Shown here: positions 56,104 through 64,000 of the stretch, piece by piece | Position numbering within the stretch: position 1 is the stretch's first letter | Layout: the number at the start of each line of letters is the position of its first letter | Source: an uncultured Acidobacteriia bacterium | GTDB taxonomy: Bacteria > Acidobacteriota > Terriglobia > Bryobacterales > Bryobacteraceae | DNA length: 64,000 bases | Direction: 5' to 3' | Assembly (NCBI GenBank): GCA_903828455.1 | Contig: CAIKMJ010000080.1 | Location: 1-64,000 of the forward strand | Program-made: the position numbers and the translations under genes | Notes under the pieces: generated by a model | What the model saw: the letters and a program-made list of their open reading frames with translations, nothing else | What the model was told of the DNA's origin: nothing | Databases searched by the model: none

Positions 56104-58488
56104 ATGCGGCAGCCGATGAAGCCCGGCGTGAAGCGCGGGCTGAAGATCTTCATCCGGGTGGCTGCGGTGTACGGTTTGCTGGCGGCGATTCTGCCGCGCG
56201 TGCCGGTGGGAGCGCTGCGGGAACCGATCCGCAAAGCCCTGCAGGACGCGCTGGGGCGGCATGTGGAAGTGGGCGACGTTCGCCTGGGCGTGTGGCCGCA
56301 ACCGGGCTTCACGGTGGAAAACGTCACGATCGGCGAAGATCCCGCGGTGGGCGCCGAACCTGCGGTGTATGTCAACACGATGCGCGCCGTGCCGGGGCTG
56401 CGGACTTTCCTCGGCGGGCCGCTTTCCTTCGCCTCCGTGAACCTGACCGATGCAAGCGTGAATCTGACGCGCGGGGATCGCGCCGGCGCCGATGTGCGCT
56501 GGAATTTCGCCTCGCTGCTGCGGCCGGAACTGCTGGCGACCTTTCCGAGCGTGCATCTGCGCGGCGGGCGTGTCAATTTCAAATTCGACGACACCAAGTC
56601 GATCTTCTATCTGCTCGATACGGACGTTGATCTTTGGCCGCCGGACGCCGCCGACGGCCCCTGGACGGTGCGCGTCAAAGGCGAGCCGGCGCGGACGGAT
56701 CGTCCCTCGCGCGGCTTCGGCAATTTCATTGCGCGCGGCGAATGGCTGTCGAAAGCGGGGACGGCGACGGTCGACGTCCAGCTGGAGCGCAGCGAACTGG
56801 GCGACATGATCACGCTGTTCAACGGCTATGAATCGGGCATCGAAGGAACGGTGTCCGGAGATGCACATCTGGCCGGCCCGCTGAGCCGGTTGGGCCTTGC
56901 GGGGCACCTGGCGGTATCGAACCTGCATGGCTGGGATCAGAAGCCACCGGGCGGGGCGGCGTGGCCGCTGGAGGTTTCGGGCACGATGGATGCGCCGAGC
57001 CAGAGTATCGATTTTTATGCGAAGCTGCCGGGGGATAAATCGCCGCTGGCGCTGCGATATCGCGTGTCGGATTATCTGAAGCGGCCGCGCTGGGGCGTGA
57101 CGGTCAATGTCAACGCGTTTTCGCTGGAGCCGCTCCCCGCGGTGCTGCGCAACCTTGGCGTGGCGCTGCCGGCCGAACTCCGGGCGAGCGGCACCGCGGA
57201 AGGTGCGTTCGGATGGTCGCTGCCCGAGGGCACCCCGCGGATGGATGGAGCGCTGCACGTCATGAACGCGCAGCTTATAACGCCGGGCACGCAGCCGCTG
57301 GAAATCCATGAGGCCTCCGTGCTGCTTTCCGGCAGCAGTGTGCGCCTTGCTCCCGCGAAAGTAACGAACGGGCCGGACGACAGCGCGACGCTGGCGGCGG
57401 TGTGGGACGCCGGGGCGTCGACAACGGCAGTCGAACTGGCCAGCGACGGGATGGCGATTGCGCCGCTGCACCGCAACATTCTTGCGGCGAAGATTCCGCT
57501 GCTGAGTTTTGCCACGGCCGGGCGATGGAAGGGAAAGCTCCGGCGCACGGGCGATGTTCATTCCGGCGAACCGGGCAAGTGGAGCGGCGACCTGCATCTG
57601 GAAGATACCGACATCCCGTTTGAAGCTTTTGCCGAACCGTTGCATGTGGCGTCGGCCGATGCCGTGCTGGATGGCGCGGATCTGTTGGTAAAAAAAATGA
57701 GCCTGGCGGCGGGCGGCATGCAGGCGCAGGGCGATTATCATTACGTGCCGGGCGCTGAGCATCCGCATCAGTTTCATCTCACCGCGCCGAAGGTGGACGC
57801 GGCGGCGCTGGAGAAACTGCTGATGCCCACGCTGCGGCGAGGCAATCTGCTGACTTATGCGTTCAACTTCGGGCGCGCGCCGCAACCGGACTGGCTGCGC
57901 GAAATGAAGGCGGACGGAGTGATTCAGACGCCGTCTTTCGTGCTGGCGGGCGTTGAGATGACGCGGGTGCGTTCGCGCGTGTTGTGGGATGGCGCATCGG
58001 TGGAACTGAGCGGTCTGCAGTGGCAGCGGGGAACGGCAGGCTTTTCCGGCACGGGGGCGATTCAACTGGCCAATCGGGAGCCGGTATACAAGATGGAAGG
58101 GCACCTTGCAGGCTGGCCGTGGCGCGGAGGGATGGTCAACGCCGAGGGCGATCTGGTGACCACAGGGACGGGGGCGCAACTGCTGGCGAACCTCAAGGTT
58201 TCGGGTAAGTTTCAGGCGAGGCGGATCGATCTGAGCGCGTTCGACCTGGCGCGGCTCGAAGGTGCATCCCGCGGCGTTTGGGATGCGGTGACCGGCGGCT
58301 TTGAGTGGGCGTGGGCCGGCAGCGCGCCGCGCATGCGCTTCACCGATCTGGCTCTGAAGAACGGCACCCGCACCTATGAAGGCAGCGGGGAGACGCAGAG
58401 CGACGGGCAGGTGATGCTGCAGGTCGGCGATGGCGTGAAGAAGATTCAGGCGTCGGGCGCGCTGCTGAGCGGCACCGCGAAGAATTAA
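56104..58488 (+). CDS. AsmA-like protein
   Basis: This 794-residue protein has one N-terminal membrane helix (about 13-32, FIRVAAVYGLLAAILP), then a long beta-rich body of repeated groove units. Features are LGRHVEVGDVRLGVWPQPGF and PALL-type segments, and a C-terminal region with LKNGTRTYEGSGETQ. AsmA/TamB-type proteins form lipid-conducting or membrane-assembly bridges across the periplasm. The start abuts the stop of the nucleotidyltransferase gene, so it is third in a dense plus-strand unit, although its role there is unlikely to be tied to molybdenum. It converges on the histidine kinase gene. Confidence 0.82.
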   Translation: MRQPMKPGVKRGLKIFIRVAAVYGLLAAILPRVPVGALREPIRKALQDALGRHVEVGDVRLGVWPQPGFTVENVTIGEDPAVGAEPAVYVNTMRAVPGLRTFLGGPLSFASVNLTDASVNLTRGDRAGADVRWNFASLLRPELLATFPSVHLRGGRVNFKFDDTKSIFYLLDTDVDLWPPDAADGPWTVRVKGEPARTDRPSRGFGNFIARGEWLSKAGTATVDVQLERSELGDMITLFNGYESGIEGTVSGDAHLAGPLSRLGLAGHLAVSNLHGWDQKPPGGAAWPLEVSGTMDAPSQSIDFYAKLPGDKSPLALRYRVSDYLKRPRWGVTVNVNAFSLEPLPAVLRNLGVALPAELRASGTAEGAFGWSLPEGTPRMDGALHVMNAQLITPGTQPLEIHEASVLLSGSSVRLAPAKVTNGPDDSATLAAVWDAGASTTAVELASDGMAIAPLHRNILAAKIPLLSFATAGRWKGKLRRTGDVHSGEPGKWSGDLHLEDTDIPFEAFAEPLHVASADAVLDGADLLVKKMSLAAGGMQAQGDYHYVPGAEHPHQFHLTAPKVDAAALEKLLMPTLRRGNLLTYAFNFGRAPQPDWLREMKADGVIQTPSFVLAGVEMTRVRSRVLWDGASVELSGLQWQRGTAGFSGTGAIQLANREPVYKMEGHLAGWPWRGGMVNAEGDLVTTGTGAQLLANLKVSGKFQARRIDLSAFDLARLEGASRGVWDAVTGGFEWAWAGSAPRMRFTDLALKNGTRTYEGSGETQSDGQVMLQVGDGVKKIQASGALLSGTAKN

Positions 58489-58509
58489 TCTCCGCACACA
58501 CACAAATAC

Positions 58510-59187
58510 TCAGGACGGGAATCCTGACGGACGGCGCCGCCAGTCGGCGGGCGGCTCTTTGCCATCGGGCCGGCGGAAGCGCAACGTGAAGCGCGCTCCC
58601 ACCTTGCAGGCCGGATCGAGTTGCACCGTACCGCCGCACTGCCGCATGGTTTCGCGGACGACTGCGAGGCCAAGGCCGGTTCCGGCGTCGCCTTTGGTGG
58701 TAAAGAAGGGTTCAAAAGCGCGGCGCGCGATCTCCGGCGGGATGCCGGGGCCGGAGTCGCGAACCTGAATGACCATCGGCGAAGCGCTGACCTTGACGAT
58801 GCCGCGATAGTTCATCGCTTCGCAGGAGTTCAGAATCAGATTGTAGAGCGCGCGGCGCAGCGCGACGGGATCGGCCCAGATGCAGGGCAGGTTCGGCAAC
58901 ACGGAGCGCACGAGCAGAATTTCCGGCGGCAGGCGGAGCGAATCGAGAAATTCGCGCAGGAAAGTATTGGGGCGGATGGGGCACAGATCGGGCACCGTAC
59001 CCTTGCTGTAAGTCAGGAGCGCGTCGACGAGATCCGAGCACTGACGCGTGGCGGCGCGGGCGGCTTCGAGATCCTGCGCCTCCAGATGATTCACAATGAG
59101 AGTCAGCTGATTGTTGAGGTCGTGGGCGAGGCCGGCGGCTGCCGAGCCAATCGTCTGGAGCCGTTCGGCGCGTGTGTGTGCGTGCAT
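58510..59187 (-). CDS. Compact histidine kinase without sensor domain
   Basis: This 225-residue protein starts MHAHTRAERLQTIGSAAAG. H22 in GLAHDLNNQLTLIVNHL is the phospho-acceptor. The ATP-binding domain (about 105-215) has the N-box NLILNSCEA, the G1 box DSGPGIPPE, the F-box FEPFFTTK and the G2 box GTGLGLAVV. No membrane helix, PAS or other sensor domain is present, so it must receive its signal from a partner. No response-regulator gene lies nearby. The ATG at 59187 is chosen because the frame upstream is not protein-like. Confidence 0.85.
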   Translation of the reverse strand: MHAHTRAERLQTIGSAAAGLAHDLNNQLTLIVNHLEAQDLEAARAATRQCSDLVDALLTYSKGTVPDLCPIRPNTFLREFLDSLRLPPEILLVRSVLPNLPCIWADPVALRRALYNLILNSCEAMNYRGIVKVSASPMVIQVRDSGPGIPPEIARRAFEPFFTTKGDAGTGLGLAVVRETMRQCGGTVQLDPACKVGARFTLRFRRPDGKEPPADWRRRPSGFPS

Positions 59188-59259
59188 CTTCTGTCCCGAT
59201 CCGATGCTACTGCGCTGAGTCGGCGCCGCCGGCGGGCTGGCTTCGTAAGTTGTTCGATT

Positions 59260-60936
59260 ATGAGAAGAAAAATACTTGCTGGTCTGGTGACTGCCGCGAT
59301 GACGATGAACCTTTACGGCGCCGATGCGACGCTGGCGGAACTGAAAACGATGAGCGCGAGGTTTGCGCCGGTCGAACTGCGCGTGGATGTTTCGCATCTT
59401 TCGGCGGGTGACCGGGCTGCGCTGGCGAAGCTGATCGAGGCGGCGCGGATCCTGAACCGCATCTTTCTCGAACAACTCTGGAGCGGCAACCCGCTGGCCG
59501 AGCAGCAACTGCGCGGCGACCATTCGGAAGCCGGCAAGGCACGCCTCGAGTATTTCCTGCTGAATAAAGGCCCGTGGTCGGAGATTGACGATCACAAGGC
59601 GTTCATTGCCGGCGTTCCGGCGCGCAAGCCAGCGGGCGCGGGTTTTTATCCGGCCAATCTGACCAAGGCGGAGTTCGAGACATGGGCGCACGCCCTGCCG
59701 CCGGCCGATAAGGCGAAGGCGGAGGGGTTCTTCAGCATTGTGGGGCGCGGGCCGGACGGAAAGCTGCGGGCATGGAGCTATTCGCAGATCTGGAGCAAGC
59801 CGCTCGGGGAGTGCGCTTCGCTGCTGCGGGAGGCGGCCGGGCTGACGGAAAACGCGTCGCTGAAGCACTTCCTGCAGGCGCGGGCGGCGGCACTGCTCAA
59901 CGATGATTACTACGCGAGCGATGTGGCGTGGATGGATCTGGATGCGCCGCTGGACATTACGTTCGGGCCGTACGAGACCTACAATGACGAACTCTTCGGC
60001 TACAAGGCCGCGTACGAGGCGTACATCAACATCCGCGACGAGGCGGAGACCGCGAAGCTGAAGTTCTTTGGCGATCACATGCAGGAGATGGAGAATAACC
60101 TGCCGATGGAGGCGAAGTACCGGAATCCGAAGATCGGAGCGCTGGCGCCGATCCGGGTGGTGAACCAGGTGTTTGCCTCGGGCGACGCCGACCACGGCGT
60201 AAAGACGGCTGCGTACAATCTTCCCAACGACGAACGCGTGGTGCGGGAAAAGGGCAGCAAACGCGTGATGCTGCGCAACGTGCAGGAGGCGAAGTTCCGG
60301 ACCACGCTGACGCCGATTTCAAAATCGGTGCTGGCGCAGTCGGCCCAGGGCGCGGTGAGCTTCGAGGCGTTCTTCACGCACATTCTGGCGCACGAGATGA
60401 GCCACGGCATCGGGCCGCAACAGATTACGGTGGCGGGAAGGAAGACGACGCCGCGACAGGAGCTGAAGGAACTGTACAGCGCGATCGAAGAGGCCAAGGC
60501 GGATGTGCTGGGGCTATTCATGCTGCAGCATTTTTACGATCGCGGTTATCTGAAGAACGATGAGAAGGCACTGCATACGACGTACCTGGCGTCGTCATTC
60601 CGCACGCTGCGGTTCGGACTGCATGAGGCGCACGGCAAGGGTATGGCGCTGCAGTTCAACTATCTGACCGACAAGGGCGCGTTTGTTGCGCGCAACGGCG
60701 TGTGGGAAGTGGATGAGGCGAAGATGCGCGGCGCGGTTCGCGATCTGGCGCACGATCTGCTGACGCTGGAGGCAACCGGCGATTATGCGGGCGCGAAAAA
60801 GATGCTGGACACGCTGGGCGTGCTGCGGCCGGAGATGAGCGCGAGCATCGCAAAGGTGAGCGGCGTGCCGGTGGATATCAATCCGGCCTTTGTGACTGCC
60901 GATCAGATCGCGCCGGAAAAGGCGGCGCAGCGGTAG
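59260..60936 (+). CDS. Exported M49-type metallopeptidase (dipeptidyl-peptidase III-like)
   Basis: This 558-residue protein has a signal peptide (MRRKILAGLVTAAMTMNLYG). The zinc site is HEMSH (H378, E379, H382) with the second motif EEAKAD (E411 likely zinc ligand, D415). The order, spacing and segments such as TTYLASSFRTLRFGLHEAHG mark the M49 family. Eukaryotic members have a hexapeptide HExxGH; this pentapeptide HExxH form is known from some bacteria. The enzyme removes dipeptides from peptide N-termini; exported placement suggests peptide scavenging. The start is divergent from the histidine kinase, 72 bases apart. Confidence 0.85.
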   Translation: MRRKILAGLVTAAMTMNLYGADATLAELKTMSARFAPVELRVDVSHLSAGDRAALAKLIEAARILNRIFLEQLWSGNPLAEQQLRGDHSEAGKARLEYFLLNKGPWSEIDDHKAFIAGVPARKPAGAGFYPANLTKAEFETWAHALPPADKAKAEGFFSIVGRGPDGKLRAWSYSQIWSKPLGECASLLREAAGLTENASLKHFLQARAAALLNDDYYASDVAWMDLDAPLDITFGPYETYNDELFGYKAAYEAYINIRDEAETAKLKFFGDHMQEMENNLPMEAKYRNPKIGALAPIRVVNQVFASGDADHGVKTAAYNLPNDERVVREKGSKRVMLRNVQEAKFRTTLTPISKSVLAQSAQGAVSFEAFFTHILAHEMSHGIGPQQITVAGRKTTPRQELKELYSAIEEAKADVLGLFMLQHFYDRGYLKNDEKALHTTYLASSFRTLRFGLHEAHGKGMALQFNYLTDKGAFVARNGVWEVDEAKMRGAVRDLAHDLLTLEATGDYAGAKKMLDTLGVLRPEMSASIAKVSGVPVDINPAFVTADQIAPEKAAQR

Positions 60937-60947
60937 GGAGAGAGAAT

Positions 60948-61034
60948 TGGTGCGGATGAGAGGACTTGAACCTCCACTTCCTTTCGGAAACCAGAACCTA
61001 AATCTGGCGCGTCTGCCAGTTTCGCCACATCCGC
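60948..61034 (-). tRNA. tRNA-Leu (UAG)
   Basis: On the minus strand the acceptor GCGGATG/CATCCGC, a long variable arm and anticodon loop TTTAGGT (anticodon UAG) give a class II leucine tRNA. The 3' CCA is encoded at 60948-60950. It lies 12 bases after the M49 gene on the other strand. Confidence 0.95.
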
Positions 61035-61145
61035 ACGTGGAGTTGGTTCAATTTTAGCAGCGCGCCGCTCAGGGCGAGGCGCGTTGTCGCGTGCTAATCT
61101 GACTAAGCGGGTTCTTTCTGGGGCCTTGCGAATCAATCACAGGAA

Positions 61146-61221
61146 GAGCCGGTAGCTCAGTTGGTAGAGCATCGCACTTTTAATGCGGTGGTCGCGGGTT
61201 CGAGCCCCGCCCGGCTCACCA
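61146..61221 (+). tRNA. tRNA-Lys (UUU)
   Basis: A clean cloverleaf with acceptor GAGCCGG/CCGGCTC, D-arm GCTCAGTTGGTAGAGC, anticodon loop CTTTTAA (anticodon UUU) and T-arm GGGTTCGAGCCCC. The 3' CCA is encoded at 61219-61221. It is divergent from tRNA-Leu, with 111 bases between. Confidence 0.96.
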
Positions 61222-61267
61222 TTTCTCTGTTCATCTCCATCGAAACCATCGGGATTCAGGGTCTGTC

Positions 61268-62221
61268 ATGATTGCTGTTCATCTGGAGGGCGGCCGCGTG
61301 GAAATTCGCGACGCGAAGATCCCGGAGCGACCGGCGGGCTACGCGCTCATCCGCTTGCTGGTCGGCGGCATCTGCAACACGGATCTGGAACTGCAGCGCG
61401 GCTACTACGGCTTCACCGGCGTGCCGGGCCACGAATTTGTGGGCGAGGTGGTGGCGGCCGATTCACCAGCGCTGGCCGGTAAACGCGTGGTCGGCGAAAT
61501 CAACCTCGCGTGCGGCGAGTGCGAATGGTGCCGGCGCGGACTGCAGCGGCACTGCCCCACCCGGACGGTTCTCGGCATTGTCCGGCAGGCCGGGGCTTTT
61601 GAGGAGTTCTTCCTTTTGCCGGAACGCAATCTTTACGTGGTGCCGGACGGACTGGCGAACGATATCGCCGTTTTTACCGAACCCGTCGCGGCCGCCTGCG
61701 AGATTCTGGATCAGGTTACGATTCCGGCTGGTACGCCGGTGGCGGTGCTCGGCGATGGAAAACTGGGGTTGCTGGTCGCGCAGGTGCTGCAGGTTAACGG
61801 CGCGAAGGTGCATCAGTTCGGGCGGCATCGCGAAAAGCTGCGGATTGCCGAACGGGCGGGCGTCACTACGGAGGTCGCCGGCGAGCATCTGCCGCAACGC
61901 GAATACGACTGGGTTGTGGATGCCACCGGTTCGCGCGACGGGCTGGCTTCCGCGGTGCGGATGACGCGTTCGCGCGGCACGGTCATTCTGAAATCGACCG
62001 TACATGGCGAAGTGCCTGTCGATACCGCGCCGGTGATTGTCGATGAGATTACGCTGGTGGGGTCGCGCTGTGGCCGCTTCGAACCAGCGCTCGCTTTACT
62101 TCAGCGCGGCGTGATTCACGTGGAGCCGATGATCTCGGAACGGATGCGCCTCGCCGACGCGCCGCGCGCCTTCGACCATGCCGCAAAAAAAGGTGTCCTG
62201 AAAGTTTTGCTCGAAGCCTAG
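61268..62221 (+). CDS. Zinc-dependent medium-chain alcohol dehydrogenase
   Basis: This 317-residue MDR-family dehydrogenase has the catalytic zinc ligands Cys in GGICNTD and His in GHEFVGE, with the structural zinc knot CGECEWCRRGLQRHC. The Rossmann motif VAVLGDGKLGLLV replaces the usual GxGxxG by GDGKLG, as in sorbitol/threonine-dehydrogenase-like members. Substrate unknown. It shares its stop region with the CobA-HemD gene: the two TAG codons on opposite strands overlap within CTAG. Confidence 0.9.
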   Translation: MIAVHLEGGRVEIRDAKIPERPAGYALIRLLVGGICNTDLELQRGYYGFTGVPGHEFVGEVVAADSPALAGKRVVGEINLACGECEWCRRGLQRHCPTRTVLGIVRQAGAFEEFFLLPERNLYVVPDGLANDIAVFTEPVAAACEILDQVTIPAGTPVAVLGDGKLGLLVAQVLQVNGAKVHQFGRHREKLRIAERAGVTTEVAGEHLPQREYDWVVDATGSRDGLASAVRMTRSRGTVILKSTVHGEVPVDTAPVIVDEITLVGSRCGRFEPALALLQRGVIHVEPMISERMRLADAPRAFDHAAKKGVLKVLLEA

Positions 62222-63732
62222 ACTGCGCGTTCCGCCTGCAGGATCGCTTCGATCAGCCCCGGTACGGTAAATTCAGCCGCTTCGATTGTGACCGGCACGC
62301 CGAGTTCGCGCAGTGTCGCGCTGGTAATCGGTCCGATGCTCGCCGTGCGCACGTTCTGCAGCGCTTCCGCGCCGGCTGCGTTGACGAGGTTGCGAACCGT
62401 CGAGGAACTGGTGAAGGTAATCCAGTCCGGCCGGCGCGCCAGCAGTGCGGCCGCGCGCGCGGCGAGGTCTTCCGGCGGTACCGTACGATAAGCTTCCACT
62501 ACTTCCACGTGCGCGCCGCGCTGCGTGAGCTCAACCGGCAGCGTGTCGCGAGCCACAGCCGCCCGCGCGATCAGCACCCGCGAGCCTTTGAGCTCGTACC
62601 CCGAGAGGGCGGCCAGCAGGCCTTCGGCCACGTACTGTTCCGCCATCACGTCTACTTTCAGGTGGAAGCGTTCCAGCGCCTCGCGGGTGGCAGGTCCGAT
62701 GGCGCAAATGCGTCCGCGGATGGCACGCAGGTCAAGCGCGCTGGCGTCGAGGCGATCCAGAAAATAACGAACGCCGTTCGTGCTCGTGAAGATCAGCCAG
62801 TCGTAGGCATCGAGTTTCGCGATGGCGCGATCCAGCGCGGTGTAGTCGGGCGCGGGCTGGATTTCAATCGTCGGCAGTTCGACTACGTCGGCGCCCAGCG
62901 AACGCAGCGACCGGGTCAGTGTGCCAGCCTGTTCCCGCGTACGCGTGACGACGATGCGGCGGCCGAACAGCGGCAGATGTTCGAACCAGCTGATCTTGTC
63001 GCGCAGGCCCACGACTTCGCCCACGATGATCGTCGCCGGCGGCCGCAGATCGCGCTCGTGTATCAGCTTCGGCAGCGTGGCCAGCGTGCCTCGCAGCACA
63101 TCCTGATTCGGACGCGTGCCCCAGCGCACAGCCATGGCAGGCGTGTCTGGCGAACGGCCGGCGGCGAGAATCCGTTCGGCAATCTGATCGAAATGGGAAA
63201 GCCCCATGAAGACCACCAGCGTTTCCGCCAGGCCGGTCCGGTTCCAGTCGATCTTATCGACCTCGTGTCCCGTCACGAACGTGACAACCGAGGTGTGATC
63301 GCGATGCGTGAGCGGCACGCCCGTGTAGGCCGCGATGCCGAGCGGCGAAGTCACGCCAGGGACGACTTCGAAAAGGATGCCCGCGCCCACCAGCGCTTCG
63401 GCCTCTTCGCCCCCGCGGCCGAACATGAACGGATCGCCGCCCTTGAGGCGCACCACGTTGATGCCCAGCCTGCCGCGCTCCACCAGCAGTTCGCAGATTT
63501 CCTCCTGCGTCATCGCGTGGTCGGACTTCTTTTTTCCGACGTAGATTCGTTCGGCTTTCGCCGGCACCAGCGTAAGGAGTTCGGCGGGCGCGAGGTGATC
63601 GTAGAGGACGCAGTCGGCCTGTTCGAGCAGCCGTTTGGCTTTGAGCGTGATGAGTTCCGGATCGCCCGGGCCGGCGCCCACCAGATAGACCTTCTTCGTC
63701 ATGCCGCCGCGCGGACTGGATGCATCGCTCAT
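62218..63732 (-). CDS. cobA-hemD: CobA-HemD fusion: uroporphyrinogen-III methyltransferase and synthase
   Basis: This 504-residue bifunctional protein joins a SAM-dependent uroporphyrinogen-III C-methyltransferase (about 12-255; VYLVGAGPGDPELITLKA, YDHLAP, VVRLKGGDPFMFGRGGEE) with uroporphyrinogen-III synthase (about 260-500; RRIVVTRTREQAGTL, FTSTNGVRYFLDRL, ITFTSSSTVRNLV). The synthase closes the tetrapyrrole ring from hydroxymethylbilane; the methyltransferase begins the siroheme/cobalamin branch. It follows hemC by 18 bases on the same strand. A second ATG ten codons in (63702) is a possible start. The fusion is well known from several phyla. Confidence 0.95.
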   Translation of the reverse strand: MSDASSPRGGMTKKVYLVGAGPGDPELITLKAKRLLEQADCVLYDHLAPAELLTLVPAKAERIYVGKKKSDHAMTQEEICELLVERGRLGINVVRLKGGDPFMFGRGGEEAEALVGAGILFEVVPGVTSPLGIAAYTGVPLTHRDHTSVVTFVTGHEVDKIDWNRTGLAETLVVFMGLSHFDQIAERILAAGRSPDTPAMAVRWGTRPNQDVLRGTLATLPKLIHERDLRPPATIIVGEVVGLRDKISWFEHLPLFGRRIVVTRTREQAGTLTRSLRSLGADVVELPTIEIQPAPDYTALDRAIAKLDAYDWLIFTSTNGVRYFLDRLDASALDLRAIRGRICAIGPATREALERFHLKVDVMAEQYVAEGLLAALSGYELKGSRVLIARAAVARDTLPVELTQRGAHVEVVEAYRTVPPEDLAARAAALLARRPDWITFTSSSTVRNLVNAAGAEALQNVRTASIGPITSATLRELGVPVTIEAAEFTVPGLIEAILQAERAV

Positions 63733-63750
63733 CGCCTGTCCGGACCGCGC

Positions 63751-64000
63751 CTACACCGCACCGTCGCGGGCGGGCTCGTTCTCGTACACAAGATCGAGAA
63801 CGGCCTGCGCGCCGCGGTTGAGAAGAACCCTGGCCACGTTGCGCCCGAGCTCGTTCGGTTTCGTGCAGTCACCGGCGGCCGTGTAGCGGATCATCGTGGT
63901 GCCGTCCGGCGAAAAGACCGCGCCGGTGAGAAAGAGTTCGGTGTTCTCCAGCGTGCCGTAGGCGCCGATGGGCACCTGGCAACCCCCGCCGAGTTCGGCC
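63751..64000 (-). CDS. hemC: Hydroxymethylbilane synthase, C-terminal part (gene cut by right edge)
   Basis: The last ~83 codons of hemC are inside the window. GGGCQVPIGA holds the cysteine that carries the dipyrromethane cofactor (codon 63979-63981). The rest is the C-terminal domain with TELFLTGAVFSPDGTTM and NRGAQAVLDLV. The enzyme links four porphobilinogen molecules into hydroxymethylbilane, the substrate of the downstream HemD domain. The start lies beyond 64000. Confidence 0.95.
   Translation of the reverse strand, partial: AELGGGCQVPIGAYGTLENTELFLTGAVFSPDGTTMIRYTAAGDCTKPNELGRNVARVLLNRGAQAVLDLVYENEPARDGAV

Noticed and set aside
55246-58503. A 1085-codon minus-strand frame opposite xdhC, mocA-like and AsmA genes
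   Set aside because: Antisense shadow of three coupled, recognisable genes; Arg/His-rich without any motif.

Overview
The window looks like a chromosomal segment of a GC-rich Acidobacteriota bacterium, most likely of the Solibacter/Bryobacter type. The taxon is inferred from several family signatures: two very large Oar-like TonB-dependent receptors with an N-terminal carboxypeptidase-regulatory domain, a cluster of secreted proteins carrying the 'GIPRTxDGKPDL' motif, a DUF6152-type protein, and a membrane-anchored regulator-like protein. Genes are tightly packed. Many neighbours overlap by 4 nt (ATGA or GTGA). I see no phage, insertion sequence or CRISPR array. Both ends cut through genes: an acidobacterial conserved protein on the left and hemC on the right.

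Layout. 1-11.2 kb holds the partial left gene, two fused ABC exporter/importer genes, a DUF362 protein, a conserved secreted protein, and a translationally coupled operon (HAD-UbiA fusion, a 604-residue secreted protein, a sulfatase-modifying-factor-like protein). 11.2-15.5 kb holds a small hypothetical gene and three related secreted proteins. 15.7-32.9 kb is the most striking part: an Oar-like receptor and then what appears to be a complete polyuronate-degrading locus. On the minus strand lie receptor, esterase and GH2 beta-glucuronidase-like genes. On the plus strand, divergent from them, lie a membrane regulator-like gene and a four-gene operon (jelly-roll lyase-like protein, alginate-lyase-family protein, GH2 enzyme, GH88 unsaturated uronyl hydrolase).

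33.1-46.5 kb is mostly housekeeping: tRNA-Cys (whose 5' end overlaps the end of a CocE-type hydrolase gene), a glycosyltransferase, yggS, speA, aceE, a tiny zinc-ribbon protein, an epimerase, a MmcQ/YjbR protein, a seven-repeat RCC1-like protein, and a subtilisin-like protease interrupted by an in-frame TGA. 46.5-53.2 kb holds an OYE-family reductase, a DapA-like protein that has lost its catalytic lysine and is followed at once by a PLP amino-acid decarboxylase, a VapBC-type toxin-antitoxin pair, and groES-groEL behind a degenerate but correctly spaced CIRCE operator.

53.2-64 kb holds a small hydrolase, an outer-membrane-like protein, an xdhC-mocA-like-AsmA operon, a compact orphan histidine kinase, an M49 metallopeptidase with a pentapeptide HExxH motif, tRNA-Leu and tRNA-Lys, a zinc alcohol dehydrogenase, a CobA-HemD fusion and the end of hemC.

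The best candidate for a less-described system is the 19.1-32.9 kb uronate-polymer locus. It uses a single Oar-like receptor without a SusD partner and a membrane-anchored regulator-like protein. It carries both lyases and two GH2 enzymes with an N-x-K motif compatible with carboxylate recognition. All functions are read from sequence motifs alone; no database search was run.
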